A program made the position numbers and the translations under genes. From Lederbergia sp. NSJ-179 (lineage in GTDB: Bacteria; Bacillota; Bacilli; Bacillales; Bacillaceae_C), in NCBI RefSeq assembly GCF_022867885.1, contig NZ_JALIFP010000002.1:1-64000 (forward strand): a stretch of DNA of 64,000 nucleotides, in the 5' to 3' direction. Under the pieces are notes generated by a model, which did no database searches, was not told the DNA's origin, and worked only from the letters and a program-made list of their open reading frames with translations. Position 1 is the first letter of the stretch, and each line of letters starts with the position of its first letter. This document shows, piece by piece, positions 8,353 to 17,274 of the stretch.

Positions 8353-8553
8353 ATGGCAAACAATAACAGCAACCAACTTCTAGTTCCTGGAGCTGAACAA
8401 GCTCTTAATCAGATGAAAACTGAAATTGCTCAAGAATTTGGTGTGAACCTTGGAGCAGACACTACTTCACGTGCCAATGGATCTGTTGGTGGAGAAATTA
8501 CAAAACGTCTTGTTCAAGTTGCACAACAACAAATGGGTGGAAGAAACCAATAA
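8353..8553 (+). CDS. sspA: small acid-soluble spore protein, alpha/beta type
   Basis: Coats and protects spore DNA in the forespore and is degraded by Gpr protease at germination. 66 residues with both family signatures. The Gpr cleavage region is around [10 protein letters not shown], and the C-terminal motif region is [21 protein letters not shown] strong AGGGAGGTG ribosome site precedes the ATG. It follows thiI as sspA does in B. subtilis. Transcribed alone from a sigma-G-like promoter, with its own terminator. Confidence 0.95.
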   Translation: MANNNSNQLLVPGAEQALNQMKTEIAQEFGVNLGADTTSRANGSVGGEITKRLVQVAQQQMGGRNQ

Positions 8554-8571
8554 TTTCACATATTATGGCTT

Positions 8572-8605
8572 GAGGCGGGATTTCATTCCCGCCTCTCTTT
8601 ATTAT
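8572..8605 (+). terminator. terminator of sspA
   Basis: GAGGCGGGA, 6-nt loop, TCCCGCCTC (9-bp perfect stem), then TCTTTATTAT. Confidence 0.9.
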
Positions 8606-8640
8606 AAGGTTAAAAAGCATAAATATTGGCTAGTGTTGGA

Positions 8641-8820
8641 TCTAGCTCCAGCGCCTAGCCCCTCGAGGTCAAATAACCCTAAACCTATGAAGGGAAAGAT
8701 CGCCCTTAGGTTCAGGAACATTTGCTTGTCGGAGGCCAACAGGATGTTGGTCAGATCGGCGTTGCGCCAGGACGGCGCGAACTTAGCCGTTCATCCATTA
8801 AACGGGCGCTTGCGCTTTTC
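8641..8820 (+). repeat. interspersed repeat (RE3-H1) with a two-hairpin module
   Basis: Begins near CTAGCTCCAGCGCCTAGCCC and ends GGGCGCTTGCGCTTTTC. Inside, hairpin 1 is GGCCAAC-AGGAT-GTTGGTC (8734-8752). Hairpin 2 has outer stem CGGC/GCCG (8757-8760, 8786-8789) and inner stem GCGCC/GGCGC with an AGGAC loop (8764-8778). The layout matches the module in the RE1 copies at 2595 and 52773 although the stem bases differ. It fills the gap between sspA and the NAD kinase gene. Confidence 0.85.
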
Positions 8821-9621
8821 TTAGAGAAAAGTTCTTTTTACTTTTTCCCAGAAGGAGTTATTTTTTAATTTGATTGTTTTGATTTGTTTCTTGCTTAATT
8901 GAATATCTACCTTTTCAACATGCTGAATACTTAAAGCTTCGTTATCCATTCCCATGGAAGGATAATCATTCCCGTCTTGTACGACTTTTAATTGCAAACT
9001 TCGATCTTCGCTTAAAATAAAAGGAGAACCTAAAGTTCGATATTGATTATTGTTGAGGGACGCAAGCTCCGTCACTTGTAAGCAAGGTAATAAGGGATCG
9101 ACAACCGCGCCTCTAATGGATTTGTTATAGGCTGTACTTCCCGTTGGTGTAGCGATAACAAGTCCATCACCTCGGAAAGTTTCAAAATGCAGTCCATCAA
9201 TAAATACTTCCATTACAAATGTTTTAATAATGCCAGACCGGATGGTAAATTCATTTAGGCAGAGAAACGAGCCTTCCCCATCAATATTTACTTGAATGGT
9301 TGGATAACGTCTTACCTCTACCTGTTCCGTTGTAGCGGCATCAATCATGTCATGAATATTGTCAATATGAAAATCACAATAAAGACCTTGATTACTGCCA
9401 ACCGCGATTCCAGCGTACAAACAATCCTGTCTAAACCCTGTTTTCCGTACAGCTTGTAGGAACATTCCATCCCCGCCAATACTGGCAATGATATTTGCTT
9501 GGCGATAATCATTCACTACATTAAATCCATACCGTTCCGCTGCTTCTTGCAAATTCATGATCTTTTCCGTTATTTCTTTATTATTTTTATGGAAAAAATA
9601 AATATTATTTCGTTTGTCCAT
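8821..9621 (-). CDS. nadF: NAD kinase (YtdI/PpnK2-like)
   Basis: Phosphorylates NAD to NADP. 266 residues, as in the B. subtilis YtdI paralogue. The nucleotide-binding GGDGM motif sits in ASIGGDGMFLQAV near residue 60, and the family's TPTGSTAYNKSIRG segment is in the C-terminal half. I chose the ATG at 9621, which has AGGAGGAG about 7 nt upstream. The frame stays open to 9729 but that would run into the divergent sppA leader. Its stop codon directly abuts the repeat at 8641-8820. Cytosolic. Confidence 0.9.
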   Translation of the reverse strand: MDKRNNIYFFHKNNKEITEKIMNLQEAAERYGFNVVNDYRQANIIASIGGDGMFLQAVRKTGFRQDCLYAGIAVGSNQGLYCDFHIDNIHDMIDAATTEQVEVRRYPTIQVNIDGEGSFLCLNEFTIRSGIIKTFVMEVFIDGLHFETFRGDGLVIATPTGSTAYNKSIRGAVVDPLLPCLQVTELASLNNNQYRTLGSPFILSEDRSLQLKVVQDGNDYPSMGMDNEALSIQHVEKVDIQLSKKQIKTIKLKNNSFWEKVKRTFL

Positions 9622-9751
9622 TACACTGCTCCTCCTGATCAAAATTGGATTATTTGAATAGTAGATTGTATTTAGTTTATCATGACGATGAAACTTTTTG
9701 AAAGAAAGAACGTATGAAAAGATAGTCACATTTCAGAAGGAGGAATTTTAT

Positions 9752-10756
9752 ATGAACGGAAAAAGATGGCTCGCCATTGGTGTAGCTGCCTTAGTTTTCT
9801 TTGTTTCCATCATTGTAAATTTTGCTAGTAGTTTGTTGTTTACAGACTTTTCTAAGCTTTTTAGTGAAGGAATGGGAATAAACGAGGCTTTTACAGAGGA
9901 AGTGTTAGAAACTGGAAATCCCGCGCAAAAGATTGCTGTATTGGAGGTAGATGGGACGATCCAAGATACAGGGGAGGCATCAATTTTTCAAACGGCTGGT
10001 TATGTACATAAGGAATTTATGAAACAGCTTAATCAGGTGAAGGACGATAACACGGTGAAAGGAATTGTCCTTCGTGTGAACTCTCCAGGTGGGGGTACGA
10101 ATGAGTCAGCGGAAATTCATCATAAGTTAGTTCAGATTCAGAAGGAAACCAAGAAGCCAATCTACGTTTCGATGGGTTCAATGGCTGCATCTGGCGGGTA
10201 TTATATATCGGCTCCCGCTGATAAAATTTTCGCCAGTCCTGAAACGATGACCGGTTCATTGGGAGTGATTATGCAAGGAATGAATATTGCCGAGCTGGCT
10301 GACAAGCTGGGGATTGATTTTACAACGATTAAAAGCGGGCCATATAAAGATATTATGAGCCAATATCGTGAAATGACAAAAGAGGAAAAGGATATTCTCG
10401 ATTCCATGTTAAAAAATTCATATGACGAATTTGTTCGAGTTATTTCTGAAGGACGGGATATGCCGGAATCAAAAGTGAGAGAGCTCGCAGACGGACGAGT
10501 TTATGATGGGCGCCAAGCAAAAGAAGTTGGATTAATTGATGAGTTCGGTTATCAAGAAGATGTGATCGCCCAAATGAAAAAGGATAATAAACTTAAGGGA
10601 GCTCAAGTGATTCGCTATAGTGCAGGTGCTGGTTTTGGTTCTTTGTTTGGAGCGGCTGTTCAAAAAATCGGTGGAAAGGAAGCGGAAATGCAAGGGATCA
10701 CAAAGCTATTGGCCCAACCAAATGCACCAAGACTTATGTATCTTTATTCTGAATAA
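9752..10756 (+). CDS. sppA: signal peptide peptidase SppA
   Basis: Membrane serine protease that clears leftover signal peptides and has roles in lantibiotic resistance in B. subtilis. 334 residues with one N-terminal membrane segment (about 8-29) and a ClpP-like S49 domain outside. Catalytic Ser147 (GSMAASGGY) and Lys199 (SGPYKD) sit at the same numbers as in B. subtilis SppA. AGAAGGAGG precedes the ATG. Followed by yteJ after 15 nt, as in B. subtilis sppA-yteJ, so co-transcribed. Confidence 0.95.
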   Translation: MNGKRWLAIGVAALVFFVSIIVNFASSLLFTDFSKLFSEGMGINEAFTEEVLETGNPAQKIAVLEVDGTIQDTGEASIFQTAGYVHKEFMKQLNQVKDDNTVKGIVLRVNSPGGGTNESAEIHHKLVQIQKETKKPIYVSMGSMAASGGYYISAPADKIFASPETMTGSLGVIMQGMNIAELADKLGIDFTTIKSGPYKDIMSQYREMTKEEKDILDSMLKNSYDEFVRVISEGRDMPESKVRELADGRVYDGRQAKEVGLIDEFGYQEDVIAQMKKDNKLKGAQVIRYSAGAGFGSLFGAAVQKIGGKEAEMQGITKLLAQPNAPRLMYLYSE

Positions 10757-10771
10757 TAGGAGGTGGTATTA

Positions 10772-11326
10772 ATGACAGAGAATCGATCCGAACAAACCAA
10801 TGTGGAAACTTCTGGCCAGACATTATCCGGGAAAACGAGTTTGAACCGAGGGAATAAGAGTATGGAACAAGGATTAGAAGTCCATGCTCCTACAGAGTAT
10901 GCAGGATTTTGGATGCGTTTCTGGGCCTACCTCCTTGATTTGGTCATTATATTCAGTTTAAATGGAATATTGATTAAGCCTGTTTTTCGTGGTTTCGGGA
11001 TTTCCTTAGCTGATACAGGGATTCTATCTGCCTATGGAATCGCGTCTGGAATTGTCTTCTATGCTTATTTTATTCTGATGACAAGGTATTTCCAACAAAC
11101 AATAGGAAAAATGGTTTTCGGCTTAAGAGTTGTTCCGTTAAAAGGAGACCGGTTAAGTTGGGCCACAATCATTTTTAGAGAAGGAATTGGACGCTATATA
11201 TCAGCAACCATTACCATTCTTTATGCCATTGTTGCTTTTACACCGAAAAAACAAGGATTGCATGATATATTCGCTGACACATCTGTCGTGCATGAACGAA
11301 GACAAATGACAGAACCCGCTTTTTGA
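10772..11326 (+). CDS. yteJ: RDD-family membrane protein YteJ
   Basis: 184 residues. A polar N-terminal tail (about 1-45) precedes an RDD domain with three or so membrane segments; the Arg and Asp residues occur in MRFWAYLLDLVIIF. The exact role is not known to me. In B. subtilis it is paired with sppA and linked to lantibiotic resistance and control of SppA. I chose the ATG at 10772 because AGGAGGTGG lies just upstream; the in-frame GTG at 10763 is part of that ribosome site. The terminator overlaps the last codons. Confidence 0.85.
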   Translation: MTENRSEQTNVETSGQTLSGKTSLNRGNKSMEQGLEVHAPTEYAGFWMRFWAYLLDLVIIFSLNGILIKPVFRGFGISLADTGILSAYGIASGIVFYAYFILMTRYFQQTIGKMVFGLRVVPLKGDRLSWATIIFREGIGRYISATITILYAIVAFTPKKQGLHDIFADTSVVHERRQMTEPAF

Positions 11327-11345
11327 TAAGCGGGTTTATTTTTTT
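11313..11345 (+). terminator. terminator of sppA-yteJ overlapping the yteJ stop
   Basis: AACCCGCTT (11313-11321), short loop, AAGCGGGTT (11328-11336), then TATTTTTTT. The stop codon lies in the loop. Confidence 0.9.
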
Positions 11346-11407
11346 GATAAGTGGAAATACTGAATGTTTAGTTCCAATGCTTCAGGCTCTTCTAGGGGGG
11401 ATAAGCT

Positions 11408-12049
11408 ATGCAGTGGCTTGTTGTTTTCATTCTCTGCTTTTTTATTTTTATAATTATCTTTATTTTCGTTCTCTTATTAACGATTCAAATGTCCATATCC
11501 ACCATTTTAAGTCTATCCAATATAAAAATAAGGATAAAAGCAAGTATTTTTTTTGGGTTGCTTCACTTTCAAAAAGTGTTTGATTTATCTGATCTTCTAT
11601 CCATCCAAATAGATGAAACTGAAGATCAAGATTTCAAAGATCTACCTTCCTTTCTTCATGATTTAGCAAATTTTCCTCAAAATTTCAAGCCTTTTCAAAA
11701 GATTCTTGCCCGTTTTTTGAACAAAATAAAAATAAAGCAGTTTGAATGGAGGACCACCATTGGACTTGGGGATGCAGCCGATACAGGGGTAGCTTCGGGT
11801 GCGATTTGGTCGCTGAAAGGAACACTCGTATCATGGGTAAGAAATTACCTTTCTTTTTATCAAAAGCCACTCCTGGATGTACAACCTAATTATCAGCAAA
11901 TGACTTTTGAGTCAACCTGCCAATGTATGATGCAAATAAAAGTAGGAAATGCTATATGGACAGCCTATCGATTAGCTAGACAATGGAAAAAATATAAAAA
12001 ACAACAATTTTCTCATACTGAAAAAGACAGGAGGACTTTAAATGCCTGA
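11408..12049 (+). CDS. ytfI: DUF2953 protein YtfI
   Basis: 213 residues. One strongly hydrophobic N-terminal segment (about 3-30), then a soluble basic C-terminal part, which fits the DUF2953 family next to gerW. Function unknown. An AGGGGGG ribosome site lies 6 nt before the ATG. Its end overlaps the gerW start by 8 nt, so translation is coupled, which suggests a sporulation-related role. Confidence 0.75.
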   Translation: MQWLVVFILCFFIFIIIFIFVLLLTIQMSISTILSLSNIKIRIKASIFFGLLHFQKVFDLSDLLSIQIDETEDQDFKDLPSFLHDLANFPQNFKPFQKILARFLNKIKIKQFEWRTTIGLGDAADTGVASGAIWSLKGTLVSWVRNYLSFYQKPLLDVQPNYQQMTFESTCQCMMQIKVGNAIWTAYRLARQWKKYKKQQFSHTEKDRRTLNA

Positions 12050-12503
12050 GCATCCGATTCATGCGTTAATGACAACAGCGATGGAAAATTTAAAAGAAAT
12101 GATTGATGTCAACACAATCGTCGGGGAACCGGTTGAAACACCGGATGGCGGAGTGATTTTGACGGTTTCAAAAGTTGGTTTTGGTTTTGCGATGGGAGGA
12201 AGTGAATTTCAAGGTGGTTCATCGGGAAGTTCCTCTGATGATCAATCATCTGAGGAAGAAGGCGGCTCCAAGTACCCTTTTGGGGGAGGAAGTGGCGGCG
12301 GCGTGTCCATTACACCGATTGCCTTTCTAGTCGTGAACAAACATGGAGTGAATATGCTTCATTTGGAACAAAATACGCATTTATTAGAAAAAATGATTGA
12401 TTGTGCGCCTGAAGCAATCGAAAAAATCCAAAAGATGATCAAGAAAAACAATCAACACCAGCAAAATCCGGATCATAAAGGTGATTTAGACTTTGATATT
12501 TAG
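12042..12503 (+). CDS. gerW: sporulation/germination protein GerW (YtfJ)
   Basis: In B. subtilis made in the forespore and needed for normal L-alanine-type spore germination. 153 residues. The conserved N-terminal part reads HPIHALMTTAMENLKEMID, followed by VGEPVETPDGGVILTVSKV. Then comes a Gly/Ser-rich segment (about 50-90) typical of the family, and a charged C-terminus. The start overlaps ytfI by 8 nt with AGGAGG upstream. Ends at a strong terminator. Confidence 0.92.
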   Translation: MPEHPIHALMTTAMENLKEMIDVNTIVGEPVETPDGGVILTVSKVGFGFAMGGSEFQGGSSGSSSDDQSSEEEGGSKYPFGGGSGGGVSITPIAFLVVNKHGVNMLHLEQNTHLLEKMIDCAPEAIEKIQKMIKKNNQHQQNPDHKGDLDFDI

Positions 12504-12515
12504 ATCGGAAAAGAG

Positions 12516-12550
12516 AGTGCCTCTGCATGGTTTGCAAGAGGCACTTTTTG
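12516..12550 (+). terminator. terminator of ytfI-gerW
   Basis: AGTGCCTCTGCA, loop, TGCAAGAGGCACT with one bulged A, then TTTTTG. Confidence 0.88.
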
Positions 12551-12608
12551 ATCTGATAAAGTCAATCAAGCTATGCTATAGCGAGATATTATAGACCTGA
12601 AAACCTTA

Positions 12609-12703
12609 ACGACGAATAAAAGCAGCATGACGACGAATAAAAGTAGAGCGATGACGAATAAAACAACGTGACGACGAATAATTTCATCCCAACGACGAAT
12701 AAA
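12609..12703. repeat. five short repeats spaced 20-21 bp (ACGACGAATAAA)
   Basis: Copies start at 12609, 12630, 12651 (variant ATGACGAATAAA), 12671 and 12692. The core GACGAATAA is kept in all five while the DNA between copies is not. The 20-21 bp spacing is two helical turns, so all copies face the same side of the DNA. The array fills the gap between the gerW terminator and the end of the ABC permease gene. No gene is seen here. Confidence 0.85.
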
Positions 12704-12723
12704 GGCCACAATGTCTTTTCATA

Positions 12724-14664
12724 TTAAGCAATTACCCTTTTTAAATAGATTTGTCGAGTAATGGCATAATAAATAGCTTGGAAAAGATAATAGACAGCAA
12801 TAGCAATCAGGCCTTCTTTCCAAATCCCTTCTGCACCTAAAGTAAGGTTAGCACTTACATAAACGAAAACCGTGTGCAAGGAACCAACAAGGACCGGTAA
12901 GAAGAACAGAATGGCGATCTGAATGGAGGCCATTTTCTTCATTTCTCCTTGTGTAAAACCAAGCTTTTTTAAGGTTATATACGATTTACGCTCTTCCTCC
13001 ATTTCTGTATATAGTTTGAAATAAATCAGACTGCTCGTGGTCAGAAAAAATAAACAAGCAATAAAAAGGCCAATCAATAATAAGAGGGTACTCCATTTAT
13101 TGATTTCAAGAAAATCGCTAAATCCATCCAATAGCAGGACTGAATCATCATTTGTTCTGTAGATTTGAATTGCCTTTAGTAAATCAGGCGCATGGATAAG
13201 ATTGGCGAAATAATAATCATGAAGAACCATCAGCTCTTGCCTATCCATACTTGCTTGTAAATCCGTAAAAAGTGATTGATCAACCACCAGTAAATAAGGC
13301 GGCTGATAACCTCCTCCCCGAATGATTGTCACCGCAAAAAGACTTGCTTGAAGCTCTAATTTTTGTGGGGGTTGATTGGCAAATCTTATATCTACTTGAT
13401 TCCCCGTAAATTTGGTAGCTCCCCACTCTTTTCCTTCAAATGGTTCAAATGGGGAAATAAAAACCGTTTTCCCTGCTTCTACATCTACAGCTTGTGCGGA
13501 ACGTTGTATAGGTTTTATTCGTCGATTGTAATCTTGATCAGAAATGACCCAAGCCGTTTTTTCCTGATGATTGATCAGAATGGATGTGGGCAGCACAACG
13601 GTTTGTTCATATGCCTTGATATTAACCTGATGCTTTTCAGCAAGAGCTTTTATCTTTTTTTCAGAAATGAGTGGGCTATCCTGATTATCCACGCCTTTTT
13701 GAATCACCATTAGATCCTGAGGACCGCGAATTTCCACATTAGAGTATTGAGTAAACCAAAATAATAAGCCCATACTAGACATAGCAGTCGCACTAAGAAC
13801 TGCAGCTACGCTTAATATTCTTGCATTATCCTTCATTTTAAAAATGAGCGCACTAATCATTGTCATATTTATATTTTTCCAGAAAAGTGGAGAATTTCGT
13901 AATCTTTGTAGAATGGCCGTTGTTCCCTGCATAAAAAGTAAATACGTTCCAGTAATGACAAGTACTAAAATAGGAATCATCGAAAAAAACAAGATCAATA
14001 AATTTGAAAAGGCAGCAATTAAGTAGCCAGTAAGCAAAAGAACCACACTTAATAACGTCAGTTTAGGTGAAAAGACGGGTGGCTCTTTCGGGAGGTGGGC
14101 CGCTTTCATAAGGTGAATGATCTCACTTTTGTGAATCTCTCTTAACCCAATTAGTGTGATCCCTTCAAATAAAAAAAGGAAGAGACACAAGGTTACGATG
14201 ACCGCCAACGGAGGGACTGAAAATAATAAAGGTTCAGCTTGTTGTAAAATCACATTGACGAACATGAAAAAAAGCCTTGATAACAAGATCCCTGTAAGGA
14301 TACCGATTATGATCGAAAGAAAGGAAACCGCTGTAAATTCAAAAAAGACAAGCCTCGCGATTTTTTTGTTGCTGAGGCCAACCATCTTAAGCAAACCAAA
14401 TTCCTTTTTTCGTGATTTCATCATCGCTGTATAAGAATAGATCGAGAAAAAAATGGTAAAAAAGATGATGGCTATATTACAGCTTATAAATAATACATAG
14501 ATAATTGGATGGATGTCTTGACTAGCCAAATTTGGATGTAAGACAAATGCTAGAAACAAATAGAAAATAAACACCGTAAAGATGTTACTGAGGATAAAAG
14601 ATGCATAGGATTGCAAATTCCTCAGTAAATTTTTATATAGAAGTTGGCGGAAGGTCATCTTCAT
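12724..14664 (-). CDS. BceB-type ABC transporter permease (FtsX family, large extracellular loop)
   Basis: Membrane part of a peptide-antibiotic resistance and sensing transporter. 646 residues. A first membrane segment (about 17-40) and a block of paired segments lead to a large outside domain (about 320-520), followed by three C-terminal segments. This ten-helix plan with one big loop is the BceB pattern. The ATG at 14664 overlaps the ATPase gene by 32 nt; a second ATG at 14658 has better spacing from GGGAGG and may be used. Substrate unknown: bacitracin, mersacidin-like or nisin-like peptides are all possible. I withhold the name bceB because several paralogues exist. Confidence 0.88.
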   Translation of the reverse strand: MKMTFRQLLYKNLLRNLQSYASFILSNIFTVFIFYLFLAFVLHPNLASQDIHPIIYVLFISCNIAIIFFTIFFSIYSYTAMMKSRKKEFGLLKMVGLSNKKIARLVFFEFTAVSFLSIIIGILTGILLSRLFFMFVNVILQQAEPLLFSVPPLAVIVTLCLFLFLFEGITLIGLREIHKSEIIHLMKAAHLPKEPPVFSPKLTLLSVVLLLTGYLIAAFSNLLILFFSMIPILVLVITGTYLLFMQGTTAILQRLRNSPLFWKNINMTMISALIFKMKDNARILSVAAVLSATAMSSMGLLFWFTQYSNVEIRGPQDLMVIQKGVDNQDSPLISEKKIKALAEKHQVNIKAYEQTVVLPTSILINHQEKTAWVISDQDYNRRIKPIQRSAQAVDVEAGKTVFISPFEPFEGKEWGATKFTGNQVDIRFANQPPQKLELQASLFAVTIIRGGGYQPPYLLVVDQSLFTDLQASMDRQELMVLHDYYFANLIHAPDLLKAIQIYRTNDDSVLLLDGFSDFLEINKWSTLLLLIGLFIACLFFLTTSSLIYFKLYTEMEEERKSYITLKKLGFTQGEMKKMASIQIAILFFLPVLVGSLHTVFVYVSANLTLGAEGIWKEGLIAIAVYYLFQAIYYAITRQIYLKRVIA

Positions 14665-15409
14665 GTCCTCCCATCATCGACAATACATCGAGAATTTTTT
14701 GGAAAAACGCTTGTCTTTGCCCACTGTGATAAATTTCCGTATACGGCTTTCCATCACGGATGAACACCACGCGTTTGCAATAACTAGCAGCAAAGGGATC
14801 GTGGGTGACCATAAGAATCGTGCGGATTTGTTCTTGATTTAATTGCTGCAGGGAATCCATTAGGCTTTTAGCCGCTTTGGAATCGAGGTTTCCAGTCGGT
14901 TCATCTGCCAGTATTAATTGTGGATGATGGATAAGCGCTCTGGCTGCAGCCGTTCTTTGCTGCTCTCCTCCTGAAATTTCATAGGTTCTTTTGTCTAAAA
15001 TATCACGAATGTTTAAAATGGTAGAGAAATTGTGCAGGCGTTTTTCCATTTCGGTCTTGGGAATACTTTCCAACACTAGGGGAAGCAGAATATTTTCTTT
15101 TACAGTCAACGTTTCTAATAAATGGAAATCCTGAAAAATAAATCCCAATTTTTTCCTTCTAAATAAAGAAAGCTGTTGATCATTTAATGATTTGGTATTG
15201 ACACCATCCAGTTCAACTGTTCCGGCGGACGGTTGATCAATCGTAGCTAGGATGTTCAACAATGTTGATTTTCCGCTTCCAGAAGGTCCCATAATCCCAA
15301 TAAACTCCCCATAGTCCACCTCAAGATTAAATTGGTCAATCGCCTTATGGGCATACCTGCCTTTTTTGGATGTATAAATTTTTGAGATGTTTTTAGCTTT
15401 TACTAGCAT
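14633..15409 (-). CDS. BceA-type ABC transporter ATPase
   Basis: ATPase partner of the permease encoded just downstream. 258 residues with Walker A GPSGSGKST near residue 41, a Q-loop region IFQDFHLL, the signature ISGGEQQR and Walker B LILADEPTGNLDS. The ATG at 15409 has AGGAGGGG 6 nt upstream. It lies 31 nt after the kinase gene. In B. subtilis paralogues the transporter genes have their own inducible promoter; here the gap is too short to show a clear one. Confidence 0.93.
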   Translation of the reverse strand: MLVKAKNISKIYTSKKGRYAHKAIDQFNLEVDYGEFIGIMGPSGSGKSTLLNILATIDQPSAGTVELDGVNTKSLNDQQLSLFRRKKLGFIFQDFHLLETLTVKENILLPLVLESIPKTEMEKRLHNFSTILNIRDILDKRTYEISGGEQQRTAAARALIHHPQLILADEPTGNLDSKAAKSLMDSLQQLNQEQIRTILMVTHDPFAASYCKRVVFIRDGKPYTEIYHSGQRQAFFQKILDVLSMMGGHEDDLPPTSI

Positions 15410-15440
15410 TGGCTTCCCCTCCTTTCTGTCATTAGTCCTA

Positions 15441-16487
15441 TTATCTAGCTACATTGTGATAATCATCATGTAACAAAAAATGCAAGGTGATGGTAGTACC
15501 AGCATTTTCTTGGGAATCGATGGTGATCAGGTGCTGTAACTTATCAATAATTAGCTTGACAAGATAAAGCCCCATCCCTGTCGATTCCTGCCTTTTTCTC
15601 CCGTTCGCTCCAGTGAAAAAAGCATCGAATACTCGAGGAAGATCCTCTTGTTTGATCCCGATTCCTTCGTCCTTGATGGATAATTGGATTTCCTTCTCCT
15701 TTTTCTCCACAAAAAAATGAATATAGGTATGAGGTTCTGAATATTTTAATGCGTTTTGAATCAGTTGTTCCAATACAAATGTTAACCATTTTTGGTCTGA
15801 TTCAATTGGACATAACGTCTCATTTGACGTGAATTTAGGAAAAATATGATAGCGAATAAATTGCTTTCGTTTGTCATGCAGTAATCCTCGCAACCAAGCG
15901 ACAAGATCAAATTTTTCAATTGAAAAATCAAGCTCGAATTTTTGAATGCGTAATGTCGATAACATCATTTGAATCCCATCGGCAACCTTCAGTGTTTCGT
16001 CATCTATCTGGCTAATGAAATCCTGTCTTGGTATTTCTTTTTCTTGTTGCAGTAATAATTGAATCACAGAAATAGGTGTTTTCATTTGGTGTGCCCAGCG
16101 ATTTGCAAAATAATAGGATTGCTGAAGTTTATCTTGATAATCTCCTACTTGGTTCACATATAGAGCATAAGAATTTGCACAAAGCTGCTGAAATAACCGT
16201 TGTTCCCTTGTAACGGGATGCTGTAGATTCAGAAAGGCATCCAGCTCCTCACTCCTTAAGGCGCTGTTTAATTCATCAAAAAAAGCTTTCTTGCGAATAA
16301 AATCAACCGTTACATACCCAAGGAGTAGGAGAAAAGAGAGGAGGCTAATATAAAGCAAATGCTTCGTTGAAATAAAGACTTTTCCTTCTAGTAAGCTAAG
16401 TTTGACAATGCACAAGATCAACACAGTATTGAAAAGGTAAAGAACAATAAAGGTCAATCGATCCGCTAAAAAATCACGGAATCTCAT
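15441..16487 (-). CDS. BceS-type intramembrane-sensing histidine kinase
   Basis: Sensor kinase without an outside sensing domain. Two membrane helices (about 12-32 and 43-64) are joined by a loop of roughly 10 residues. The phospho-acceptor His133 lies in WAHQMKTPIS. ATPase boxes include DEGIGI and STGMGLYLVK. In this family the stimulus is relayed by the BceAB transporter instead of being sensed directly. The ATG at 16487 overlaps the response regulator stop as ATGA, so the two proteins are coupled. 348 residues. Confidence 0.92.
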   Translation of the reverse strand: MRFRDFLADRLTFIVLYLFNTVLILCIVKLSLLEGKVFISTKHLLYISLLSFLLLLGYVTVDFIRKKAFFDELNSALRSEELDAFLNLQHPVTREQRLFQQLCANSYALYVNQVGDYQDKLQQSYYFANRWAHQMKTPISVIQLLLQQEKEIPRQDFISQIDDETLKVADGIQMMLSTLRIQKFELDFSIEKFDLVAWLRGLLHDKRKQFIRYHIFPKFTSNETLCPIESDQKWLTFVLEQLIQNALKYSEPHTYIHFFVEKKEKEIQLSIKDEGIGIKQEDLPRVFDAFFTGANGRKRQESTGMGLYLVKLIIDKLQHLITIDSQENAGTTITLHFLLHDDYHNVAR

Positions 16488-17185
16488 GATGTTTGCCCCC
16501 AAGTATTTTTCAGAAGATATCCTTGGCCTCGTATTGTTTGAATCGCATCGACAATCCCAAGTTCCTTTAGCTTCTCTCTAGCTCTACGAATATTGACGTT
16601 TAACGTATTGTCATCAACAAAATCGATTTCATCCCAAATCGCCTCCAATAGCTCGTTCCTTGTCACAACTTGTCCATGCTTGGATAACAATATATCAAGT
16701 AAACGAAATTCCTTTGGACTGCACTCGGTTTTCCGATGATTGAATTCCACTGTGTTTTTATTCCGATAAAGAAAAAGCCCATCTACTTCTAAAATATGAT
16801 AATCGGTTGGAGACGCGTAATCTCCATACGTTCTTCGTAATACACCCTTAACCTTTGCTAATAAAACTTCTAAATGAAAAGGCTTTGTAATATAATCATC
16901 GCCCCCATTCTCTATGGCAAAAACCTGATCCATCTCCCCAGAACGTGCCGTTAAAAAGATAATCGGGACATGAGAGATGCTGCGAATTTGCCTACACCAA
17001 TAAAAGCCATCAAAAGAGAGAAGATGAATATCCAAGATAACAAGATCTGGTCGACATTGGACAAACTCTTCTTTTATTGAGTCAAACTCCTCAGCAATTT
17101 GAACGGCATAGCCATATTTTTGCAAATAACGGCCAACAAGACCGGCCATCCTTGCATCATCCTCTACAATATATATTCGATACAT
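16484..17185 (-). CDS. BceR-type OmpR-family response regulator
   Basis: Receives phosphate from the kinase encoded downstream and activates transcription. 233 residues. Receiver domain with acidic pair D9/D10, phospho-acceptor D52 (LVILDIHLL) and K101 (ITKPF). The C-terminal winged helix contains LNVNIRRAREKL and IQTIRGQGYLL. I chose the ATG at 17185, with GGAGG 7 nt upstream. The frame is open further up but lacks a ribosome site. A likely target site lies before the DUF418 gene at 18583. Confidence 0.92.
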   Translation of the reverse strand: MYRIYIVEDDARMAGLVGRYLQKYGYAVQIAEEFDSIKEEFVQCRPDLVILDIHLLSFDGFYWCRQIRSISHVPIIFLTARSGEMDQVFAIENGGDDYITKPFHLEVLLAKVKGVLRRTYGDYASPTDYHILEVDGLFLYRNKNTVEFNHRKTECSPKEFRLLDILLSKHGQVVTRNELLEAIWDEIDFVDDNTLNVNIRRAREKLKELGIVDAIQTIRGQGYLLKNTWGQTS

Positions 17186-17274
17186 TTTTTCAACCTCCAA
17201 CAAGGACATATGGCTATTGTACAATAGAAACGCATACTCGTGAGTAGGCATATCTAAATTCTTTTGGAAGTATT

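Noticed and set aside
8450-8824. 124-residue frame overlapping sspA
   Set aside because: It is the second frame of sspA plus the RE3 repeat; no ribosome site or family.
12724-15409. Naming the transporter genes bceA/bceB outright
   Set aside because: Several paralogous systems share these features and the substrate cannot be read from sequence.
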